NCBI GenBank assembly: GCA_026125285.1
Contig: JAHCLO010000037.1
Coordinates: forward strand, 1-64,000
Direction: 5' to 3'
Length of the DNA stretch: 64,000 bases
From: Verrucomicrobiia bacterium
GTDB taxonomy: Bacteria; Verrucomicrobiota; Verrucomicrobiia; Limisphaerales; JADLHS01
Below are positions 57,094 through 64,000 of this stretch, one piece after another. A model generated the notes under the pieces. It did no database searches, was not told the DNA's origin, and saw only the letters and a list, made by a program, of their open reading frames with translations. How positions within the stretch are numbered: position 1 is the first letter of the stretch; every line of letters starts with the position of its first letter. Position numbers and translations under genes: made by a program.

Positions 57094-59403
57094 ATGAAAC
57101 CGAACAACCTGCACAACGCTGCCGGCAGACCGGCACACTCCATTAACGCCGACCGGCACGCAATCCGGGGCTACCTGGATCAACCCGACGAAGCTATCCA
57201 ATTCAACCACCGGGCGTTCGTCTCGCCCGCGAAGCCGCCCCGGCACGGTCTGGAGTTTTCCATCGCAACCCTGGTTCTCAGCCTCGCCGGGCTGTGGTTT
57301 GCTGACTTGCTGCCGGCGAACGGCGCGCTTTGGGGATTGCTGCTCCTGGGATTGACCACCGGCGGTGCCGGACACGAAGAGCGGCGGGTCAAGGTTGGGG
57401 TGCGACATCATGCCGACCAGGAATCCGGCGTCTTCACGCTCAGTCTGGGTCAGGAAACCATCGCGCTGGAACATGGGAAATCCTGGATTCAATTGGACCA
57501 CTTCAAATGGGTCACGCGCGGATTGATCGAGGAGCCGCAGAGCCTGAACATCTTCTCGGATGGCAGCGTCGAGATTAACACGGAGAAAATCAGCATCACC
57601 GATCCCGCCGGGCCGGCCAAACTGGAGCACCAGATCAACAAGCATCACACGCCCGTGGTTTCCCACAAACCCGTGGCCCCCGCCGGCTCACCGGTCGCGG
57701 CGACACCTCATTCCGACAGACCCCACTTCAAAGTGAAGCTCGATCACTGGGGCCACATGATCATCGAATGGGGCCACGGCCTCGACCGCGAAGAGCGTGG
57801 GTTGCGCGGTTTCCCGACACTCATCAGCAGCGGCCTCATCCGTACGCCGGGCAACTACCACGTGGACCCGATGCAGCGGGCCATTGAAATTGACGGCATC
57901 CGCTACGAGTGCAGCGAGACGGGCGCCAAGCAACTCGAAGTGGCGCTCAATCATCGGTACGCGATCAGCGCGCGACGCAAGGCGGTCGCCATCGAGGTCA
58001 AGGAAAACTCCGCGGCCAGCACGGGCTTCGACATTCACTTCACGATCCAGCGCGCCGGCGTGCCGCTGGAGATCAAGGGTCACCTGTCGCAGGAACAATT
58101 GGACATTTTACAGGATCCGGCGAAGTGCGATTTGATCCAGCCCGGCATTCAATTGCGGTTGCTGCCGCCCAACCTCGTGATCCGCCGGCGGCGCCCGGAC
58201 ATGGGCGAGGAGAAAATTCCGGAACTGCCGGATGCCAACCTGATGCGGGTTACGGCCGCGCAGCTTCAGCACATCCTTAATCATTCAGCGATCCGCCGGA
58301 GCGGCGCCGGCGCCGGTGCGCCCACACCCCAGTCAACCGGTGGTGAACCGGGAGAGCTCGCGGAAATACGCGTGGTGCGGAGTCTCTCGGACAAGTCGTT
58401 GCTGTGGCTGGAGTGCATCACTGCCGGCGGCGACATGCTCCCAACCAAGGCGTTCACGCATCATAACGTGGACGAGTTGCAGCACTCCGGCGTCTTTCTG
58501 CCGAACGTGGAAGTGCATCTGTCCCTGGATCACCGGAAGTTGAGTGTGATCTACCGCGCGACGCAGCAGGCCGAACACCTCACCCTGGACCCGGCCAGTT
58601 CCGATGCGGAATTGCGCGCCGCCAGCCACCTGCTGACGAGCGCGCTGAAACCAGCATCGCCGCGAGTTGAAGTCCGCATGGCCCCGGTGGCCGCCGCCTC
58701 CCCTACTGTAAGCGAAGCGCCGTCAGTTCCAGAGCCTGCTCCCGTGGCCGAATCGCACGTGAGCCCGCCCGCCATCGAACGACCCGAGATCATTCCGCCA
58801 GCAAGGGTGCCGCAGGCCAAGCTCGCCGAACCGCCGCCAGCGCCGACCAAACCGGCACTGGATCCCGGCATCGTGGCCCTCTTCCATCAAACGGACGCCG
58901 TGCAAGTCAACCTGGAAGTGTTTCGGCGGTTGGCAACGTGGCTGGGAATCCCGGCCCAGGAGGTTTACCTCAGTCTGCCGTGCGTCTTTGAGAACCGCCG
59001 CTTCGAGGTGTTGAACTTCGAGCGGACTGAAATCAACAGCCTCATGGAATTGCGCGGCGAAGAGTTCTACGGTTTCTACCTCAGCCACATCAAGGAGCAG
59101 AAGGTGGTCCTCGTTTACGCCTGCAACGGCACGCACATCGAGTGGGGGCCGGACAAATGCGTGATGCAACCCACCATGCGCTCCGAAGCCGAGGAATACC
59201 GCGCCAGCGCCCTGCTGGGGATGGCCCAGGACCGCAACGATGAATTCGTCTTCGTGGTGAAACCGGCGTTCAAGGAATGGATCGCCCCGCGCGAAAAACC
59301 TTACACCGTCGAGAACGTCCAGTTTCTGACCGTGGCCGACATCGCCGCCGCACCGGACCTTTATCGGCTGATCTGGCCGGAGCGCCCGGCGTCAGCGGGC
59401 TGA
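57094..59403 (+). CDS. Large protein of unknown family with one membrane segment
   Basis: 769 residues from MKPNNLHNAAGRPAHSINAD at 57094. One hydrophobic segment at ~44-75 (FSIATLVLSLAGLWFADLLP, GALWGLLLLGLT) suggests a single anchor or hairpin near the N-terminus. The large remainder is soluble: beta-rich blocks (GVFTLSLGQETIALEHGKSW, FKVKLDHWGHMIIEWGHGLD), an EIKGHLSQEQLDILQDPAKC helix, then a Pro/Ala-rich linker (~540-600) and a C-terminal domain (FRRLATWLGIPAQEVYLSLP, GEEFYGFYLSHIKEQKVVLV). I do not recognise any of these. Two blocks with similar rhythm hint at an internal repeat. It precedes xylB by 69 bases, which may be chance. Confidence 0.7.
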   Translation: MKPNNLHNAAGRPAHSINADRHAIRGYLDQPDEAIQFNHRAFVSPAKPPRHGLEFSIATLVLSLAGLWFADLLPANGALWGLLLLGLTTGGAGHEERRVKVGVRHHADQESGVFTLSLGQETIALEHGKSWIQLDHFKWVTRGLIEEPQSLNIFSDGSVEINTEKISITDPAGPAKLEHQINKHHTPVVSHKPVAPAGSPVAATPHSDRPHFKVKLDHWGHMIIEWGHGLDREERGLRGFPTLISSGLIRTPGNYHVDPMQRAIEIDGIRYECSETGAKQLEVALNHRYAISARRKAVAIEVKENSAASTGFDIHFTIQRAGVPLEIKGHLSQEQLDILQDPAKCDLIQPGIQLRLLPPNLVIRRRRPDMGEEKIPELPDANLMRVTAAQLQHILNHSAIRRSGAGAGAPTPQSTGGEPGELAEIRVVRSLSDKSLLWLECITAGGDMLPTKAFTHHNVDELQHSGVFLPNVEVHLSLDHRKLSVIYRATQQAEHLTLDPASSDAELRAASHLLTSALKPASPRVEVRMAPVAAASPTVSEAPSVPEPAPVAESHVSPPAIERPEIIPPARVPQAKLAEPPPAPTKPALDPGIVALFHQTDAVQVNLEVFRRLATWLGIPAQEVYLSLPCVFENRRFEVLNFERTEINSLMELRGEEFYGFYLSHIKEQKVVLVYACNGTHIEWGPDKCVMQPTMRSEAEEYRASALLGMAQDRNDEFVFVVKPAFKEWIAPREKPYTVENVQFLTVADIAAAPDLYRLIWPERPASAG

Positions 59404-59472
59404 TCTTGCAGCCGGCCAGCGCACAAAAGTTTTTGGTGTTCAACTTCCAGATAGCGATTAACAATCTGGGCC

Positions 59473-60999
59473 ATGCGAACTCTCATTCTCGGCATTGACA
59501 GCGGCACGCAATCCACGAAAGTTTTGGCGGTGGACGCACGGGATGGAAAAGTTGTGGGCATCGGCTCCCAAGCTTACGATTTAATCCCCAATCTTCCGCC
59601 CGGTGCCAAGGAGCAACACCCGCACATCTGGCGCGACGCGACCGCCGCCGCCATTCGCCAGGCGTTGCGCCAGGCCAAAGCGATTGCGGCGAATGTCCAG
59701 GCCATCGGCGTGAGCGGGCAGCAGCACGGTTTTGTGCCGCTGGACAAAGACGGCGAAGTGATCCGCCCGGCCAAGCTTTGGTGCGACACGTCCACCGCCG
59801 CCGAGTGCGAGGAGATCATGGGCAGGGTCGGTGGGCTGAAACAAACGATCAAGGCGCTGGGCAATGCCGTATTGCCCGGCTTTACCGCTTCAAAAATTCT
59901 CTGGCTCAAAAAGCATGAGCCGAAGAATTTCGCGCGCCTCGCCACGGTGTTGTTGCCGCATGACTACCTGAATTTCTGGCTCACGGGCGAGAAGGTGATG
60001 GAATACGGCGATGCCAGTGGTACCGCCTTGCTTGACGTGCGCAAACGCAAGTGGGCCCGGTCTGTTCTGGAGGCCATTGACCCCGCATTGGGAAGCAAGT
60101 TGCCACCACTCATTTCGAGTGATCAACCCGCGGGGCAGTTGCAGGCCGCTACCGCCAAGCAACTGGGCCTCAATCCCGGGGTGCTGGTCAGTGCCGGCGG
60201 CGGCGACAACATGATGGGCGCCATCGGCACGGGCAACACGCGCGCCGGCGTCATCACTGCCAGCTTCGGTACCAGCGGGACCGTTTACGCCTGCGCGGAA
60301 AAGCCGGTCGTGGATCCGCAGGGCGAGATCGCCGCGTTTTGTGATTCAACGAATCGCTGGTTGCCGTTGCTCTGCACGATGAATGTGACCGTTGCGACGG
60401 AAATGGTGCGACAGGATTTCGGCTGGACCCACGAGCGCTACGCGGCGGAGTCGGCACGCATCCCCGCCGGCGCGAACGGCTTGCTGCTGCTGCCGTACTT
60501 CGAGGGCGAGCGCACGCCCAACGTGCCGGACGGCACCGGTGTGTGGTTTGGGGTGAATCAGAAAACATTCGACGCCGGACACTTCGCGCGCGCGGCGATG
60601 GAAGGCGTGACGCTGGGCATGAATTACGGCCTGCGCCGGCTGGCGGAACTCGGCGTCAAACCGAAGCAACTCCGCGCCACCGGCGGCGGGGCAAACTCGA
60701 AAGTCTGGCGGCAGATCATGGCGGACGTGTTCAACGCCGAAGTGGTGACGCTTAAGGTAAGTGAAGGCGCGGCTTATGGCGCGGCGTTACAGGCGTATTG
60801 GTGCTGGCGGTTGCAGCAGGGTGAGAAGCTCACGATCGAAGAAGTCACCGACCGCTTCGTGGGTTTGAACCCAACGGAAACAGCGCAACCGGACGCGGCG
60901 AATGTGAAAGTCTATCGCGAGTTGCAGGCGTTGCAGGATGAACTGTCATCGTCGCTGCACGGGGTGTTCGCGAAGCACCGACAGTTTGTGCTGCGATAA
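59473..60999 (+). CDS. xylB: Xylulokinase
   Basis: 508 residues, usual FGGY-kinase length. N-terminal phosphate loop LGIDSGTQSTKVLAVD, the catalytic-Asp region WCDTSTAAECEEI, GVSGQQHGFVPLD (sugar-contact QQH), HDYLNFWLTGE, YGDASGTALLD, and the C-terminal adenosine loop LRATGGGANSKVWRQIMADV with SEGAAYGAALQA. The QQHG plus DASGT pattern favours xylulokinase over glycerol or ribulo kinases. It phosphorylates D-xylulose for the pentose phosphate pathway. No xylose isomerase or transporter is in the window. Confidence 0.92.
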   Translation: MRTLILGIDSGTQSTKVLAVDARDGKVVGIGSQAYDLIPNLPPGAKEQHPHIWRDATAAAIRQALRQAKAIAANVQAIGVSGQQHGFVPLDKDGEVIRPAKLWCDTSTAAECEEIMGRVGGLKQTIKALGNAVLPGFTASKILWLKKHEPKNFARLATVLLPHDYLNFWLTGEKVMEYGDASGTALLDVRKRKWARSVLEAIDPALGSKLPPLISSDQPAGQLQAATAKQLGLNPGVLVSAGGGDNMMGAIGTGNTRAGVITASFGTSGTVYACAEKPVVDPQGEIAAFCDSTNRWLPLLCTMNVTVATEMVRQDFGWTHERYAAESARIPAGANGLLLLPYFEGERTPNVPDGTGVWFGVNQKTFDAGHFARAAMEGVTLGMNYGLRRLAELGVKPKQLRATGGGANSKVWRQIMADVFNAEVVTLKVSEGAAYGAALQAYWCWRLQQGEKLTIEEVTDRFVGLNPTETAQPDAANVKVYRELQALQDELSSSLHGVFAKHRQFVLR

Positions 61000-61230
61000 G
61001 GCAGCGTAGCCCGGCGCCATCGCTCTGGAGAATTCAGCCAAATGAGATTCCGCGGGGCGCGAATTCCCTGAAGCGATTCGCGCCTTGTCACCCAGAACCG
61101 GATTGCGGCGCTGGCTCCACTTCGACACCCAATGGCAGGGGTGAGGTGAAGCGGCATGGATGCCGCGCTCTGAGACCGGTCAAGGGGAGTTTTCAACCCC
61201 GCACCCTGCACCGGCCGAGTTCTGATCGCT

Positions 61231-62595
61231 TCAATACTCGCGCTGTCGTTTTACGCCTGGCTCGGGCTGCGGATACTTGCCGTCCGCTCCCAATTGCAGC
61301 GGCGCGGGTGAATCCATCGTCAGCTTGTCCACGTCCGGCGCGAACTCGTGTTCGGAGTTGAGAATGTCCTCGTACGACACGACCTGGCCGGTATGCGCTG
61401 CCATGCGCCCCATCGAGGTCACGAGGCTGGCAATGGCGCCGCGTTTAGCTTCATTGTACGGTTCATTCCGCCGGATGGCTTGGACGAGATCATCGAATTC
61501 GAGTTGATAGGGATTCGGCTCTGGCTGCGGGAAAGCCCAGATCAGATTCTCCCGCGTCAGGTTGTGTCCCCGGTAGGTCCGGCAGCGACCGGGCGTATGC
61601 ACCCAGGTCGAAATCACGCCCACGCCTTTGTGCCCGTGGGCGTAGCTGGCAAACTCATCGTGACAGCCCGCCTGACTGCGACCGATGAAGAACAGCTTGG
61701 TGCCGTCCGGATAGGTGTATTCCACCGAGTAGTTGTCAAAGTTCTGGTCGAAGGAATCGCCACGGAAATGCCGCCCACCCGTGGCGTGAGCCTTGACCGG
61801 CCATTCCCCCTTCATCCAACAGCACTCGTCAATCTGATGGATGTTGTAGTCGCTGAATAATCCGCCGCTGGCCCACAGGAAGCCATGGAAACGTTGCACT
61901 TGGTAGAGCAGTTCTCTCTGGTTGGCCGGCCGCGGACCGGCATTGCCGGCGGGGCCGCCCAAGCGATACGCCCGCATCATTGAGATGTCACCGATCTCGC
62001 CCGCTTTGATTCGCTTCAGCAGTTCCAAACGTGCCTTGCAGTGCCGCACCATCAAACCAACGCCCACCTTGAGGTTCTTCTTCTCGGATTCCTCGGCCAG
62101 TTTGAGAAGTCGGCGCGTGGTTGGACCGTCCACCGTGATCGGCTTCTCCATGAAAACGTTCAGACCTTTCTGAATGGCGTAATCAAAATGAACCCAGCGA
62201 AATGCCGGTGGCGTGGCAAATATAACGAGGTCCCCCGGCTTGAGGCAATCCATGGCTTTCTTGTAGCCGTCGAAGTCCAGAAACATGCGATCCCGCGGTA
62301 CCTCGACCTGCGCCGAGTGCTCCTTCATCAAAGCCTCGTAGCTGCGCCGCAGTTTGCTCTCGAACACGTCGGCCAGAGCCACGAGCTTGATGGGGCCGCC
62401 CTTGGTGGAAAGCGCATTGGCCGCCGCACCGGTCCCGCGTCCACCACAACCGATCAAGGCCACTTGAATGGTGTCGCTGCCCGCCGCGTGGACGTGCGGG
62501 AGGGCAACGCCCGCGAGGGCGGAGGCGGCAGCCAGTTGGCCGGTGTGCTTGAGGAATTCGCGACGTGAAGTAAGGTGATTCGATGTCTCTTTCAT
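61231..62595 (-). CDS. Gfo/Idh/MocA family oxidoreductase with Tat signal
   Basis: 454 residues. Tat signal SRREFLKHTGQLAAASALAG; then the Rossmann motif VALIGCGGRGTGAAANAL, the characteristic KGLNVFMEKPITVDGPTTRR (EKP motif whose Lys is catalytic), and the substrate-domain text HQIDECCWMKGEWPVKAHAT. These exported NAD(P)-dependent sugar oxidoreductases are expanded in Verrucomicrobiota and Planctomycetes and are thought to carry a tightly bound cofactor. Substrate unknown. It follows a second family member on the same strand, about 87 bases apart, probably one operon. Confidence 0.93.
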   Translation of the reverse strand: MKETSNHLTSRREFLKHTGQLAAASALAGVALPHVHAAGSDTIQVALIGCGGRGTGAAANALSTKGGPIKLVALADVFESKLRRSYEALMKEHSAQVEVPRDRMFLDFDGYKKAMDCLKPGDLVIFATPPAFRWVHFDYAIQKGLNVFMEKPITVDGPTTRRLLKLAEESEKKNLKVGVGLMVRHCKARLELLKRIKAGEIGDISMMRAYRLGGPAGNAGPRPANQRELLYQVQRFHGFLWASGGLFSDYNIHQIDECCWMKGEWPVKAHATGGRHFRGDSFDQNFDNYSVEYTYPDGTKLFFIGRSQAGCHDEFASYAHGHKGVGVISTWVHTPGRCRTYRGHNLTRENLIWAFPQPEPNPYQLEFDDLVQAIRRNEPYNEAKRGAIASLVTSMGRMAAHTGQVVSYEDILNSEHEFAPDVDKLTMDSPAPLQLGADGKYPQPEPGVKRQREY

Positions 62596-62681
62596 ATCAG
62601 ATATGCTTCTGACTGCGCGAGCAGGATGTCAATTCAAGAAATCTTCAAGATTCCACCCGGAGCCGCGGACGCGAGCAGCGC

Positions 62682-64000
62682 TTAACTGAGCTGCCACGGC
62701 GGGCGCATCGGACGCAATGCCAGCCGGCGATTCGCTTCCTCATCCTGGATGAATTTCTCCCGACGTGGATCGAACCGAAGCTTGCGCCGCAGTCGCGTGG
62801 CAATATCGCTCAAGTGGCAGAGCAGGTCGGCCTCCACCGCGGTCTCTATGCCACAGACAGCCGGCTCACGATGACGAATGCCAGCGAGGAAGTCGCCGAC
62901 GTGATTCACGCTGCGGCGCAACTGATGCTCAGCGGGGATCGTGGCTTCGGCGAGATTCTCCGGGTGGGTGCGCAACATTCCACGATGCACGAGCACCCAG
63001 CCCTCCGTGCCCTCGAACGCCGTCCCATGATCGGCCAGTGGCCCATATTTCGCCTGAAACGCGGATAAGTCGTTCAACTCATTCACTTCACTGAATTGAT
63101 TCCGTGTGCCGCGGAAATTCATCCGCACGCCGTCCGCAAAAGCAAAATCCACCTTCCACGCCACACTGGTGTTGCACGCGCCCTCGTTGGGAATGATGGC
63201 CTGGCCCTCGACTTCCATCGCGCCGCGCAGCATGGCCGGATGGCCCCACAACGCGATGTCCAGCGGATGCACGCCCCAGCCAGCGATGAAGCCGAGCGCG
63301 TAATCGTAATTGAACCACCAGGTCTTCTTGTTGCCGTCATCCGAACACTTGTCCTCCGTGTACGGTGTAAAGGGCGCCGGGCCGAGCCAGAAATCATAGT
63401 CAATCGCCTCCGGCACGGGAATCGGTGTGGTCGAGCCACCGGGTCGGCTGGCGGAGCACCAGACGTTGATCTGCCGCAATTGGCCGATGGCGCCGCTGCG
63501 CACCAGTTCGCACGCACGCTGGAACTCGCGGCTGGATCGTTGCTGCGTGCCAAACTGAAAGATGCATTTATTCCGTTGCACCACCCGGCGCAAGAGCTGG
63601 TCTTCGGCCAGCGTCAGCCCCATGGGTTTTTCCAGGTACAGGTCCTTGCCCGCACGCCCGGCCGCGACCGCAATGTGGACGTGCCAATGATCCGGTGTGG
63701 CGATGAGCACCGCGTCAATGTCCTTCCGCGCGAGCACTTCGCGGAAATCATGGAAGGTTGCGCAATCGGCGTTCTTGTAGCGATCATTGACCTGTTTGCG
63801 GGCGAGTTCCAGTTGATCGTGTTTCACGTCGCATACCGCCACGACTTGCGCGCCAGCCAGGGTCAGAAATCCGTTCATGACTCCCCGGCCTTGCGGCCCG
63901 ACGCCGATGCAGCCGACACTGACTCGATTGTTTGGCGCGACTTTGCCGGCGCCGCCGAGCACCGACGCCGGAACGATGGCAGGGAATGCGCCCACGGCAA
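62682..64000 (-). CDS. Gfo/Idh/MocA family oxidoreductase, 5' end beyond window
   Basis: At least 438 residues; the frame is open to the window edge, and the first residues in view (GAFPAIVPASVLG) are the end of a Tat-type signal, so the start lies outside. Rossmann motif VSVGCIGVGPQGRGVMNGFL, KDLYLEKPMGLTLAEDQLL (EKP) and HPLDIALWGHPAMLRGAMEV (catalytic-site His/Asp) are present. It is the upstream partner of the 61231 gene, and the two are paralogous rather than duplicates. Confidence 0.93.
   Translation of the reverse strand, partial: AVGAFPAIVPASVLGGAGKVAPNNRVSVGCIGVGPQGRGVMNGFLTLAGAQVVAVCDVKHDQLELARKQVNDRYKNADCATFHDFREVLARKDIDAVLIATPDHWHVHIAVAAGRAGKDLYLEKPMGLTLAEDQLLRRVVQRNKCIFQFGTQQRSSREFQRACELVRSGAIGQLRQINVWCSASRPGGSTTPIPVPEAIDYDFWLGPAPFTPYTEDKCSDDGNKKTWWFNYDYALGFIAGWGVHPLDIALWGHPAMLRGAMEVEGQAIIPNEGACNTSVAWKVDFAFADGVRMNFRGTRNQFSEVNELNDLSAFQAKYGPLADHGTAFEGTEGWVLVHRGMLRTHPENLAEATIPAEHQLRRSVNHVGDFLAGIRHREPAVCGIETAVEADLLCHLSDIATRLRRKLRFDPRREKFIQDEEANRRLALRPMRPPWQLS

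Overview
The window reads like a chromosomal segment of a Gram-negative, GC-rich bacterium of the Verrucomicrobiota, most likely subdivision 3 (Limisphaerales/Pedosphaeraceae-like). I infer this from the combination of pseudopilin genes with an H-x(n)-DG-like tail, Tat-exported Gfo/Idh/MocA oxidoreductases, FG-GAP, DUF4097 and GH172 exported proteins, weak Shine-Dalgarno sites, and several families of dispersed palindromes that I associate with this group. No rRNA, tRNA, CRISPR array, integrase or phage gene was recognised.

Layout. 1-2.8 kb: two orphan RHS core tips on the minus strand with different C-termini, one translationally coupled to a lipoprotein gene. 3.3-5.4 kb: a bacterial voltage-gated cation channel with a calcium-channel-like filter, and a radical SAM protein. 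5.5-18 kb: a Crp/Fnr regulator, a perfect TTGAT-N4-ATCAA box, and an operon for a periplasmic molybdenum enzyme of the nitrite oxidoreductase (NXR) clade: dihaem cytochrome/gamma fusion, alpha, a small protein, beta, TorD-type chaperone, an HExxH/zinc-ribbon protein and a FAD oxidoreductase. 18-20.5 kb: an isocitrate/isopropylmalate dehydrogenase whose 3' end is duplicated on the far side of a frameshifted REP-associated transposase (RAYT) bracketed by palindromes. 20.5-28.6 kb: a DUF819 membrane protein, then an acetate module (AcuC-like deacetylase, acetyl-CoA synthetase, OFA-family transporter, outer-membrane barrel). 28.7-37.6 kb: FG-GAP protein, YjbQ, and a segment in which the 3' end of thrS occurs three times, interleaved with a dienelactone hydrolase, an acetyltransferase and an inverted-repeat-bounded unit. 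37.7-45 kb: exported hydrolases (SGNH, GH172, phosphodiesterase, D-aminoacylase) plus DUF4097 and zinc-ribbon proteins. 45-51.4 kb: two pseudopilins, a class C serine hydrolase, a TMTC-like glycosyltransferase with GtrA, and gene remnants. 51.6-64 kb: amidohydrolases including a double-domain fusion, an unrecognised 769-residue protein, xylulokinase and two Gfo/Idh/MocA oxidoreductases, the last cut by the window edge.

The recurrent theme is small palindromic repeats and duplicated gene ends. At least four repeat families sit between genes and also inside reading frames, where they are translated in frame: twice in the NXR chaperone, once in the NXR-linked small protein, once in a signal-peptide region and twice in an amidohydrolase. 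Two housekeeping genes (thrS and the dehydrogenase) have copies of their 3' ends separated from the parent by cargo. These structures, the NXR-like operon with its matching regulator box, and the RHS tips are the parts most worth following up. Function calls rest on motif recognition from memory; no database search was run.
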